Source: a virus
Strand: one strand, 5' to 3'
DNA length: 48,776 nucleotides
IMG/VR virus record: IMGVR_UViG_3300007734_000711
Span: 1 to 48,776 of that record
This document shows, in pieces, positions 1 to 5,989 of this stretch. Both the position numbers and the translations under genes were made by a program. The notes beneath the pieces are model-generated. The model was not told the origin of the DNA and did not search any database. It was given only the letters and a program-made list of their open reading frames with translations. Each line of letters begins with the position of its first letter. Within the stretch, counting starts at the first letter, position 1.

Positions 1-127
1 AAGATCGACCACTTGTGACGCCCTCTCCGTCGAGAGGGAACCGCCCGGCCAATTATAGGTCACTTCGCAACGAGCGTGATATTTTTTTCTAGCGTCACAC
101 CCGGAATGCTCAAGTCATTTCTGAGCG
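1..127. repeat. 127-bp terminal direct repeat, left copy
   Basis: These 127 bases are identical to 48650-48776, the other end of the window. An exact overlap of this size is what an assembler leaves when a circular or circularly permuted molecule closes on itself, so the unique genome is 48,649 bp. The repeat holds the end of the first gene and a hairpin at 21-38 (stem CCCTCTC/GAGAGGG, loop of four). Confidence 0.95.
21..38 (-). other. Hairpin between coiled-coil gene and primase
   Basis: A perfect 7-bp stem (CCCTCTC/GAGAGGG) with a 4-nt loop lies 22 bases after the stop of the gene at 60-857, in the untranslated stretch before the primase start. No T-run follows on the minus strand, so a simple intrinsic terminator is unlikely. 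It may stabilise or attenuate the mRNA. A looser pairing (AGTGG/CCACT around two GATC words) lies next to it at 48627-48663. Confidence 0.5.
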
Positions 128-857
128 CACGGGCCAGCGTGTTTAGTGTCGGCATCGAGGCTTCGACCATGGACAGGCTGCATTGTGGAGTCGGCAGAAA
201 GGTCTCGGTCAGGAACGTGCGCGTCTCCGCAGTGATTGCGTAGTCGCTGACCATGATCTGCGCTGCGATTCCCAGCACGAGATCGCGCAGGTTCTCGACA
301 GTCGCGCCGTAGGTTGTGCGCTGCTGCACTCCAACCGCGAGCGTGGTATCCATCACCACTGGCACTGGCATGACCAGCGTGGGCGACTGTTCGATCATGT
401 CCGCTTGTGCATGTAGTGCCACCGAAGCCGCGTCTGATGTCTGCGCGGCATCCGCAAGCTGCCTGACGATCTGAGCCTGTCGAGCCTGTTCAGCCCGTGC
501 GATGCGTTCTGCTGACAGCCGCGCCTCCATCTCCATCAACTGCCGCTTTTTATCCTGCAATGCTGTGTAATCCACAATGCGTTGCATAACCGTCCGTTCA
601 GCAACCGCGAGTGGATCAAGCAAGGCTTTCTGTTGCGCGTCCAGTGTGCGCTTGGCAGTAGCGAGTGGGCTTTTCGCGTCTTTGTAAATGCCATCAATCC
701 ATCGCCGCAGTTTCTGAATACGAGCGAGGAACTCTGATGCCTCAACGCTCTCCTCTGCTGTGGTGATGGTGTAGAACTCAGCCAGCGCGATCAGTTCCTT
801 AGTCTGGCTAGATAGCTCAGGATTCGGCTTCAGGTTCAGCGTCATTGTGTCGGTCAT
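60..857 (-). CDS. Coiled-coil phage protein in recombination block
   Basis: 265 residues, unknown function. Residues about 45-135 are rich in K, R, E, A and Q and look like a long amphipathic helix or coiled coil, the rest is mixed. Position next to an ERF annealing protein and a RecB-like nuclease suggests a role in DNA recombination or replication, which is inference. ATG at 857 has AGGGGAC about 5 bases upstream; an ATG at 845 is possible. The start overlaps the nuclease end by 41 bases, so translation is probably coupled. Confidence 0.8.
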   Translation of the reverse strand: MTDTMTLNLKPNPELSSQTKELIALAEFYTITTAEESVEASEFLARIQKLRRWIDGIYKDAKSPLATAKRTLDAQQKALLDPLAVAERTVMQRIVDYTALQDKKRQLMEMEARLSAERIARAEQARQAQIVRQLADAAQTSDAASVALHAQADMIEQSPTLVMPVPVVMDTTLAVGVQQRTTYGATVENLRDLVLGIAAQIMVSDYAITAETRTFLTETFLPTPQCSLSMVEASMPTLNTLARALRNDLSIPGVTLEKNITLVAK

Positions 858-1422
858 TGTGTCCCCTGCTGATCAAATCGGATGCGGTCAAGTAGTCGGT
901 TGAATTGCTGTATTCCACAGTCTGTGGAATGCGTCCATCCTTCCTCAGATGCACGACAATGCGCCGTCGAATCATGTGCGGCAGATCGTCATAGAGCAAA
1001 TCGTAGAGCGCGAGTTGTATCCCGTGCCATGGTGCAGGGCCGCCGGTCTTGAAATCTATGATGACTGGCTTGCCGTTGATGGTGCCGACACGATCTGCTG
1101 TGCCAGCGAAGTCGTAACGCTCTGAATACCGTGGTTCTTCCATCGATGTCCAGACAGGTTCTACCAGTGTGCGCCATTGCGCGTAGCTATCAAGATAGAG
1201 CGCCACCTCGTTGTCCATCTGCATCGCGTTCCCGAGGTCAAGATCCAGACACGCTCGATGCACTCGCGTTCCACGGTCTGCGGCTTCTGGAGAGTAGAAG
1301 GCAGCGGCAGAGCCAAGTAGCCCTGCCGCCTTGATCAATCCGGTGACGCTCCGCACCTGACGAGTGCCATGCATGTATCGATGCGTGGCCTCGTCAAAGA
1401 GGAACGTGCTAGAAGGGGACAT
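817..1422 (-). CDS. PD-(D/E)XK exonuclease, RecB/Cas4-like
   Basis: 201 residues. The core reads YDFAGTADRV followed by VIIDFKTG, the aspartate and D-x-K signature of PD-(D/E)XK nucleases, and a later Q-LALYDLL helix resembles the QxxxY motif of RecB-type enzymes. Such exonucleases pair with single-strand annealing proteins in phage recombination, and the ERF gene lies directly upstream. The open frame extends to 1521, but the ATG at 1422 is preferred: it overlaps the ERF stop by only 14 bases and the conserved part starts just after it. Probably acts as 5'-3' or end-processing exonuclease for the annealing partner. Confidence 0.82.
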   Translation of the reverse strand: MSPSSTFLFDEATHRYMHGTRQVRSVTGLIKAAGLLGSAAAFYSPEAADRGTRVHRACLDLDLGNAMQMDNEVALYLDSYAQWRTLVEPVWTSMEEPRYSERYDFAGTADRVGTINGKPVIIDFKTGGPAPWHGIQLALYDLLYDDLPHMIRRRIVVHLRKDGRIPQTVEYSNSTDYLTASDLISRGHNDRHNDAEPEAES

Positions 1423-2179
1423 CTTCCAGTGACACCGTAACTGCGTCAGCCTGTCCACCGGCCTCGACCCACGCGATGAGCGCCTCGTAGTCTTGCCGCT
1501 TGATCTCGCTCGTAGACTCAACGCCGCTCAGTGCCAGATGTCCCTTGATCGCGTTAGAAGTCACGCCACGATTCTTGGCGATTGCGAACAGCCGCTTCTG
1601 CTGCGCCTCAGAGATCGGCCTGATGTCGCCAGCGCTCGACGGGTAGACTTTTTTGGTCGTGCCGTCCTCGACAGTGACGCGCTCGATTGGGAATCCTGCC
1701 GCTTCAATGTCCCTCACCACCTGCCTCACTGGTGCAGCCATGCCAGCGTATTGCGGTTCTGGCGATGACAAGTCCGCGTCGTTATCACCTTCGGTCGGAA
1801 TGCAGAACGTCTGGAAGCAAGCGTACTTGAAGGCTGCACTCATCGCCTTGTTCGTGGCCTTGTCACCAGAGTCCATCGCCTCGCCAAACATTTTCACAGT
1901 GTGCGTCGTTGAATCAGTCGCTGAGACAAAATCAAATTCCGCTTCGACCACCACCGCGAATAAGATGCCGCCTTTAGCCGTCTGTTTCTCTGTCTGCGTC
2001 CGCGTGAGCATGCGCGGCATAATCACGAGCCGGTGCTTCGCAATCAGCGGGGCGAGTGCGTTGTAGACGTCATCGATGCCGCGAAATTTATATCCCTGCG
2101 CCGCGTTGTTGTGCGTCTTGGCGATGCCGGTCTGCGCGATCTCTTCACTCACTGCCGCGATGCATTCGTAGACTGTCAT
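1409..2179 (-). CDS. erf: ERF-family single-strand annealing protein
   Basis: 256 residues. The N-terminal 140 residues match the ERF pattern: a helix then YKFRGIDDVYN, a K-H/L-VIMP strand, and GEAMDSGDKATNKAMSAAFK near residues 100-118, which is the most diagnostic block (G-A-DSGDKA-NKA-S-A-KY). ERF proteins coat single-stranded DNA and anneal complementary strands, working with an exonuclease, here the next gene. The C-terminal third (about 170-245) is a separate alpha-helical region. ATG 2179 has GAGGAT upstream. Confidence 0.88.
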   Translation of the reverse strand: MTVYECIAAVSEEIAQTGIAKTHNNAAQGYKFRGIDDVYNALAPLIAKHRLVIMPRMLTRTQTEKQTAKGGILFAVVVEAEFDFVSATDSTTHTVKMFGEAMDSGDKATNKAMSAAFKYACFQTFCIPTEGDNDADLSSPEPQYAGMAAPVRQVVRDIEAAGFPIERVTVEDGTTKKVYPSSAGDIRPISEAQQKRLFAIAKNRGVTSNAIKGHLALSGVESTSEIKRQDYEALIAWVEAGGQADAVTVSLEDVPF

Positions 2180-2192
2180 TGTGTGATCCTCG

Positions 2193-2387
2193 TTAGCTGT
2201 TAATCGGTTTTGCTGTGACGTCGCCGCGCACGAGTCCCTCGATGTAGTCCGGTCGGCTCATGCCCTGCGCCAGTGCTTGCTGGTCGAGATGTTCACGCGC
2301 TGCATCTGTCAGTGAAATGTTCATCGCCTTGTTCCGGTTCTTCGGCACATACCTCGCTGGCCGTCCTTGCGCTCGTCCTGTTCGCAT
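2193..2387 (-). CDS. Small basic protein, possible ribbon-helix-helix regulator
   Basis: 64 residues from ATG 2387, chosen because GAGGAGGAG sits directly upstream; the longer frame to 2414 lacks this. A basic N-terminus (residues 1-18) is followed by a strand-like MNISLTD and two helices with REHLDQQALAQGMSRPDYI, which resembles CopG/Arc-type ribbon-helix-helix proteins. It is the first gene of the recombination block and could regulate it. The family assignment is by pattern only. Confidence 0.65.
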   Translation of the reverse strand: MRTGRAQGRPARYVPKNRNKAMNISLTDAAREHLDQQALAQGMSRPDYIEGLVRGDVTAKPINS

Positions 2388-2443
2388 ATTCTCCTCCTCT
2401 ACATACCATATCATATTCTGGCAGTAGTGTTCCCATGAAGGTG

Positions 2444-2464
2444 GGCCGGTTGGCTGTCCCGGCC
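2444..2464 (-). repeat. GGCCGG intercistronic hairpin, copy 1
   Basis: On the minus strand GGCCGG, a 9-nt loop GACAGCCAA, then CCGGCC, followed by CACCTTCA. It lies 8 bases after a stop codon. The same element occurs at 3768-3788 and 26419-26438. Confidence 0.75.
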
Positions 2465-2471
2465 TTTCGGA

Positions 2472-3389
2472 CTATTCCGGCAGTGAGACTCGGCGCGTCT
2501 GCGTCGTGACCAGTGCGCTGAGCGATGTCTGTATTGCACCGACCTGCTCACCGACTGCCGTGCGCAGCGCTGCGTTGCTCCGCAGGTCTGCCGGTGTCAC
2601 ACCGCTCAGCAGTCCGCGCATCTGGCTGAGCGTTTGGCTCAGTTGAGAATCGCCCATGACGTTCTTGACTTCAAACGTATTCAGGAATCCCAGCAGGTTT
2701 GACACCATGCTGTCGCGGAATATGCGCGGCTTGCCCTTCTCATCGAACCCTGCGAGACGCTCGTGCATGTATGTGACCATCGCGAGTGCAGCCTCGCGCA
2801 GCGTGGCCTTGATCTCTTCACCAACGCTGGCGCATTCGATCTTCACGCGCTGAACTTCGTCGGCGTAGACGCTGGCACTGATCGATTCAAGCTGGCTGCT
2901 TGCGCCCAGCGAGAGGTAGCGCCACGAGATCGAAAACATCTCACGTAGTGCATTGACGCTTGGGTAGTGCGCCTCAGAGAATTTGCTGCCGAGCGCAACC
3001 CGGTCGCCTTCGATGCGCTCAGGATAGACCGCCACGAGCGCCTCGACACGCTCTGCGAGGTCTTCTCGGCCCTGCTTGAGGATGGCATCAACCGCCTCGA
3101 CTGACGCCAATGGGACGAGGTAGACGCCTCGCTTGAATAGACTCGGCAGCAGCAGCCCTCGCCGCGTGTCTACCAGTGACAGCCGCACTTCCGTGAACAG
3201 GCTGCGGATCGCGTCAGCCTCCGTGCACTGGAGAATTTTCGCGCTGAGCGTCAGCCGATTCTTGTCGGCGTCGATGTCCACGCCGGTCAACGAAACCTTG
3301 CGGCTCTGTCCGATGCTGCCGAAATTGATCGAGACTGCGAGGGTCTTGCTGAGAATGTCCGCGCTCGTGTCGTTCGTTTCGATTGTCAT
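2472..3389 (-). CDS. Conserved phage protein, possibly DUF3150-like
   Basis: 305 residues, mostly helical, no catalytic motif seen. Length and the pattern of a central R-F--SWRYLSLG block with following long helices recall the DUF3150 proteins that accompany phage AAA+ ATPases, but this is a weak resemblance. ATG 3389 is chosen over 3413 because AAGGAG lies 6 bases upstream. A promoter (TAGACA, 17 bp, TATATT) precedes it at 3413-3441. Confidence 0.7.
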   Translation of the reverse strand: MTIETNDTSADILSKTLAVSINFGSIGQSRKVSLTGVDIDADKNRLTLSAKILQCTEADAIRSLFTEVRLSLVDTRRGLLLPSLFKRGVYLVPLASVEAVDAILKQGREDLAERVEALVAVYPERIEGDRVALGSKFSEAHYPSVNALREMFSISWRYLSLGASSQLESISASVYADEVQRVKIECASVGEEIKATLREAALAMVTYMHERLAGFDEKGKPRIFRDSMVSNLLGFLNTFEVKNVMGDSQLSQTLSQMRGLLSGVTPADLRSNAALRTAVGEQVGAIQTSLSALVTTQTRRVSLPE

Positions 3390-3412
3390 TGTCTGCTCCT
3401 TGGTGAGATTCA

Positions 3413-3441
3413 AATATACTATTTTATGTGGCCCATGTCTA
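3413..3441 (-). promoter_or_regulatory. Sigma70-like promoter before 2472-3389
   Basis: Minus-strand TAGACA (3436-3441) and TATATT (3413-3418) separated by exactly 17 bases, 24 bases upstream of the ATG at 3389. It lacks the hairpin of the repeated cassettes. Confidence 0.6.
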
Positions 3442-3446
3442 CTGAA

Positions 3447-3749
3447 TTAGCAATCGTAAATTGGCCCACCTTGGCAGTTGCACTCCGACCCGCATCGACA
3501 CCCACGAGCGCAGCAGGAGTCCGTGCAACTGCATCCACGCCGTGTGCTGCGGTGCGTGGACGCTCTGTGTGGAGTCTCTGCGACAGCGGCGAGTTGCGTA
3601 CCATCCTCGCCCGTCCAGAGGATGCGCGACGCCACTGCGCGTGTCGTAGAGCCATCGCGCTTGGTCACGACGAGCGGAACACCGATGGTGATGCCAGTGC
3701 CGCGAATGCCCCACGCGCCGGTCTTGAGTTTCGAGAAGCTGAGTGCCAT
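3447..3749 (-). CDS. Small phage protein with cysteine-rich tail
   Basis: 100 residues. Residues 1-58 form a small beta-type module (SFSKLKTGAWGIRG, then VPLVVTKRDGST) that recurs in many phage hypothetical proteins. Residues about 74-100 hold nine cysteines in pairs (CSC, CC, CRC, CNC), suggesting metal binding. Start ATG 3749 has AGGAGAC upstream. A 165-residue frame over the same bases (3439-3936) is a shadow. The function is unknown. Confidence 0.75.
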   Translation of the reverse strand: MALSFSKLKTGAWGIRGTGITIGVPLVVTKRDGSTTRAVASRILWTGEDGTQLAAVAETPHRASTHRSTRRGCSCTDSCCARGCRCGSECNCQGGPIYDC

Positions 3750-3767
3750 TTCTGTCTCCTGAAGTGT

Positions 3768-3788
3768 GGCCGGTTGGATGTCCCGGCC
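3768..3788 (-). repeat. GGCCGG intercistronic hairpin, copy 2
   Basis: Minus-strand GGCCGG, loop GACATCCAA, CCGGCC, then CACACTTCA directly before the ribosome binding site of 3447-3749. It lies 8 bases after the stop of 3797-3979. Confidence 0.75.
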
Positions 3789-3796
3789 CGGGTGAA

Positions 3797-3979
3797 TTAG
3801 CGGAGGTTGGCGGTTTCCAAGGCCTCGCAAGCTGCTTCCAGCGCGGCCAACGAAACAACCACTGCGTGGTTATACTGCGCCTCGGAATCTCGCTCGGACA
3901 GCGCCTCGCGGGCGGCGTTAAAAGTATCCAGCGCAAAGTCGTAAGCGGCGACGAGTGAGGCGGTCTGTGTCTGGTTCAT
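3797..3979 (-). CDS. Small acidic alanine-rich helical protein
   Basis: 60 residues, acidic, with A-Y-FALDTFNAAREALSE and a second A/E/L-rich helix: probably a helical hairpin. No family recognised. ATG 3979 has AAGGAC upstream. It is the first gene of the unit driven by promoter cassette A, 27 bases upstream of the start. Confidence 0.7.
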   Translation of the reverse strand: MNQTQTASLVAAYDFALDTFNAAREALSERDSEAQYNHAVVVSLAALEAACEALETANLR

Positions 3980-4006
3980 GTTCGTGTCCTTGGTGGCTCC
4001 CGGTTC

Positions 4007-4075
4007 GTTGATGGCGTTGTTGCCATCAACAAATACAGTATACATCGGAAACCAACATGCTGTCAACTATTATTT
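4007..4075 (-). promoter_or_regulatory. Promoter-hairpin cassette A
   Basis: On the minus strand: AAAATAATAG-like A-rich stretch, TTGACA (4061-4066), 18 bp, TATACT (4037-4042), then a perfect inverted repeat GTTGATGGC / GCCATCAAC (4022-4030 and 4007-4015) with a 6-nt loop, then GAACCGGGAG. Cassettes B and C are nearly identical and D is diverged. The inverted repeat lies in the transcribed leader, so it could be an operator or an mRNA hairpin. Confidence 0.85.
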
Positions 4076-4100
4076 TTGAAGAATTCTCTAATGATTATGA

Positions 4101-4140
4101 CTATCCCGCGGCTTGGCCTAAAAGACGAGCCGCGGGATAG
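4101..4140 (-). terminator. Very stable 13-bp hairpin after 4144-4344
   Basis: CTATCCCGCGGCT (4101-4113) and its perfect reverse complement (4128-4140), loop of 14 nt, starting 4 bases after a stop codon and ending about 25 bases before the next promoter region. There is no clear T-run after the stem on the minus strand, so it may end transcription inefficiently or protect the 3' end. Confidence 0.65.
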
Positions 4141-4143
4141 CGG

Positions 4144-4344
4144 TTACGCTCTTGACTTGAGGTATGAGAACTCGCGAATCCATTCGTCTACAGTCAGATC
4201 AGATGCCCTATACACGCAGACCGATGAGGAGCGCCACGCCAGCGCTTCGCCGTCGAAGTAATAATACCCGCGCCCTGCTGCTCTTAGCTTGATAGATATG
4301 CTTTGCGCCCTCAGCGCCTTGTTAACCTCGGCCACGCGGTTCAT
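4144..4344 (-). CDS. Conserved small phage protein
   Basis: 66 residues from ATG 4344: NKALRAQ then KLRAAGRGYYYFDGEA, WRSSSVCVYRASDLTVDEW. I recognise this pattern as a frequent small phage hypothetical protein with a YYYF-DG-A-W--SSV core and no known function. The frame is open to 4455, but 4344 is preferred because its ATG overlaps (ATGA) the stop of the 23-codon ORF upstream, which carries the ribosome binding site. Driven by cassette B. Confidence 0.75.
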   Translation of the reverse strand: MNRVAEVNKALRAQSISIKLRAAGRGYYYFDGEALAWRSSSVCVYRASDLTVDEWIREFSYLKSRA

Positions 4345-4412
4345 GCCGTCACCACGCGCATCATCGCTGAGCATCGCTTGCAGCGTCCGTCGAACTTTGC
4401 GGTCATCGTCAT
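4341..4412 (-). CDS. 23-residue ORF, coupled leader with CxxC
   Basis: ATG 4412 follows GGGAG by 7 bases, directly after the cassette B hairpin. It encodes a peptide with TAKFDGRCKRC, like the start of a small zinc ribbon. The stop TGA overlaps the next ATG (ATGA at 4341-4344). It may be a coupling leader, or a remnant of a longer zinc-ribbon protein cut short by a frameshift. Confidence 0.55.
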   Translation of the reverse strand: MTMTAKFDGRCKRCSAMMRVVTA

Positions 4413-4429
4413 TGTGTAGCTCCCGGTTC

Positions 4430-4500
4430 GTTGATGGCGTCAGTGCCATCAACATATACAGTATACATCAGGAACCAAACATCCTGTCAACTATTATTTT
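4430..4500 (-). promoter_or_regulatory. Promoter-hairpin cassette B
   Basis: Minus strand TTGACA (4485-4490), 19 bp, TATACT (4460-4465), inverted repeat GTTGATGGC / GCCATCAAC (4445-4453 and 4430-4438), loop ACTGAC, then GAACCGGGAG. The upstream AAAATAATAG block is the same as in cassettes A and C. Drives 4341-4412 and 4144-4344. Confidence 0.85.
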
Positions 4501-4531
4501 AGACGGCTTTTCCCTAATGAATTCTTGACTT

Positions 4532-4783
4532 TTACAGGTTTCGCTCAGCCTGTAGCCACGCGACCTCTGCATCGAGCGCATCCTGCCGCAGCGCGAATGG
4601 GCCAAGCAGCGGCCCATCCACGGGAGACATGTCAGCCGTCCAGCCGTGCGCGGCTGGTTCTACGTGCGAGGCTCTCACGATGCGCGAGTCTCCCAGCGTG
4701 AGCAGCGTCGCGATGTCATCGTAGTAGATCATGCGCAGATCGCCGTTGGGCTGCACCGTGATCGAGACGTTACTGCGTCGCAC
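4532..4783 (-). CDS. Conserved phage hypothetical protein
   Basis: 83 residues. The pattern I-V-P-GDLRMIYYDD, RASHVEP, GWTADMSPVDGP-LGPF, ALDAEVAWL is familiar from many uncultured phage genomes, with no assigned function. It starts with GTG at 4783, supported by AAGGAGGTG five bases upstream; this ribosome binding site lies inside the end of the DUF2997-like gene. Last gene of the unit from cassette C. Confidence 0.8.
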   Translation of the reverse strand: MRRSNVSITVQPNGDLRMIYYDDIATLLTLGDSRIVRASHVEPAAHGWTADMSPVDGPLLGPFALRQDALDAEVAWLQAERNL

Positions 4784-4958
4784 GTTGCACCTCCTTCGTT
4801 GATGTTGCAGTCATCTCGCGTGTCGGCGTTCGCTTCGCTGTCGCGCCGAGCGCCTGTTCGAGTATCTCTGTCTCCCTCAGACATGCTACGCCGCTGAATC
4901 CAGTGGTCACGATGGTGCTGTTGCCGTCTGCGTCGAAGGTCACGCTAATTGATTTCAT
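4770..4958 (-). CDS. DUF2997-like protein
   Basis: 62 residues: SVTFDADGNS, T-GFSGVACL, ETEILEQALG. This is the DUF2997 arrangement (a beta strand with D-DG, G-F-G--C, then a short helix with LG). In bacteria, cyanobacteria and phages such proteins sit beside DUF1257 (Ycf35) and a Ycf46-like ATPase, as here. The start ATG overlaps the stop of the DUF1257-like gene (ATGA). Function unknown. Confidence 0.75.
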   Translation of the reverse strand: MKSISVTFDADGNSTIVTTGFSGVACLRETEILEQALGATAKRTPTREMTATSTKEVQRATQ

Positions 4959-5389
4959 GCTCTCACCGCCTTCACGCTGATCGTGCCGTTCGGATTATTG
5001 ATCGTGGTGACGCGATAACCCTGCCGCGACAACTGCCGCTTCGTCACTTCAACTCCGTAGCCCTGCTTGAGCAGCGGCAGTCCTACGCCGAGCCTGTTCT
5101 CAAGATCACCACCGAACGTGTCGTAGATCAGTTCGTAGCCGTCGCCGTCTTTGACTACGCCGATCTCGTAATCGATTCCATGAAATGCAATCGCGTGTTC
5201 GCAGGTGCCGAATGTCTTGCTGTCGCGGCGATTCACGGCAGCGCGGTCGCTGTTCCAATCGTTCAAGAACTTCCCAAACCAGCGATGCGTCTGCTGACCC
5301 AGCACCAGCTTGCCACCGAGTTCCTCGACTGCGCTGCGTAGCGCGTCGAGGTCTTTAATCTGCATGCGGACGTCCGCGATGTGGCTCAT
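4955..5389 (-). CDS. DUF1257 / Ycf35-like protein
   Basis: 144 residues from ATG 5389 (GGTGA upstream). The N-terminus MSHIADVRMQIKDLDAL and the middle block with CEHAIAF-G--YEIGVV followed by Y-L-YD-FGG match the DUF1257 (Ycf35) family, beginning with MSH as members usually do. The family is conserved in cyanobacteria, plastids and many phages, is without assigned biochemistry, and co-occurs with Ycf46-type ATPases, here at 5990-7471. It overlaps both neighbours by four bases. Confidence 0.75.
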   Translation of the reverse strand: MSHIADVRMQIKDLDALRSAVEELGGKLVLGQQTHRWFGKFLNDWNSDRAAVNRRDSKTFGTCEHAIAFHGIDYEIGVVKDGDGYELIYDTFGGDLENRLGVGLPLLKQGYGVEVTKRQLSRQGYRVTTINNPNGTISVKAVRA

Positions 5390-5592
5390 GAGATCACCAG
5401 CCGAGTGCCTGAGCCAGCGCAGCCAGATTCGCATATACTCGACATCACCACGCTATTTTTCCATCCCGTCCCTGCGCAACCGAGGCATCGCTGCGAGACG
5501 AACGTCGGACTCGCGTCACGCTCGTCATCACGGTCATCATCGCAGTCAATATCCCAGTCCGGCGGCGTGGTCTTCCAGCTATCGTAGCTCAT
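5386..5592 (-). CDS. Small protein with CxxCxGxG motifs
   Basis: 68 residues. Acidic N-terminal part (D-D-DDDRDDERD) and a C-terminal CLGCAGTGW and CESGCAGSG, similar to half of the DnaJ-type cysteine-rich zinc-binding pattern. Probably binds a metal ion and may be a partner of the DUF1257/ATPase module. ATGA overlaps at both ends show coupled translation. Confidence 0.7.
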   Translation of the reverse strand: MSYDSWKTTPPDWDIDCDDDRDDERDASPTFVSQRCLGCAGTGWKNSVVMSSICESGCAGSGTRLVIS

Positions 5593-5834
5593 GACATCAC
5601 CACGATATCAATCATGAGGTCGCCGGTATCCTCGACCATTTTGTCAGCGATGAGACGCTCAACTTCGCTGCGGTAATGAGACTTAGCCAATTTCCTAGCG
5701 GCGTCGAACGTGCCAGAAAAGAATTGCATCGCACCGTCAGGCTGTCCGTCGATCTTGAATGCCCAGCTACCGTAACCGCGTGGGGTCTTACCGTGTGCTA
5801 ACTCATAGTCGCTGGTGTTGAATTCGAAGGTCAT
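5589..5834 (-). CDS. Conserved small phage protein
   Basis: 81 residues: MTFEFNTSDYELAHGK-PRGYG-WAF, then a central FFSGTFDAARKLAK helix. I recognise this start as one of the most frequent small hypothetical proteins in uncultured phages. Role unknown. First gene after cassette C (GGGAG about 9 bases upstream of the ATG). Confidence 0.8.
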   Translation of the reverse strand: MTFEFNTSDYELAHGKTPRGYGSWAFKIDGQPDGAMQFFSGTFDAARKLAKSHYRSEVERLIADKMVEDTGDLMIDIVVMS

Positions 5835-5851
5835 TGTCTATCTCCCGGTTC

Positions 5852-5920
5852 GTCATGGCGTCATTGCCATCAACAGATACAGTATACATCAGAACCGGAT
5901 CATCGTGTCAACTATTATTT
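5852..5920 (-). promoter_or_regulatory. Promoter-hairpin cassette C
   Basis: Minus strand TTGACA (5906-5911), 19 bp, TATACT (5881-5886), then GTTGATGGC (5866-5874), loop AATGAC and GCCATGAC (5852-5859), which has lost one base of the inverted repeat, then GAACCGGGAG. The upstream AAAATAATAG block matches A and B. Drives the five-gene unit 5834-4532. Confidence 0.85.
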
Positions 5921-5953
5921 TATAGCGTATTTGCTAATGATTTTTCGAGTTTT

Positions 5954-5981
5954 GCGGCTCGACCTAGACTGGCCGAGCCGC
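5954..5981 (-). terminator. Hairpin after the AAA+ gene
   Basis: Perfect 8-bp stem GCGGCTCG / CGAGCCGC with a 12-nt loop, beginning 8 bases after the ATPase stop and before cassette C. A-rich rather than T-rich on the minus-strand side, so termination efficiency is uncertain. Confidence 0.6.
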
Positions 5982-5989
5982 TAATCAAT

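Noticed and set aside
1-127. Terminal repeat as genuine short direct terminal repeats of a linear phage genome
   Set aside because: Length of exactly 127 equals a common assembler k-mer size and the repeat cuts through a gene, so an assembly overlap of a circular or permuted genome is more likely. Read coverage would decide.
3439-3936. Minus-strand 165-codon frame overlapping the Cys-rich gene
   Set aside because: It runs through two well-supported small genes with good ribosome binding sites in another frame, and its sequence is low in protein-like features.
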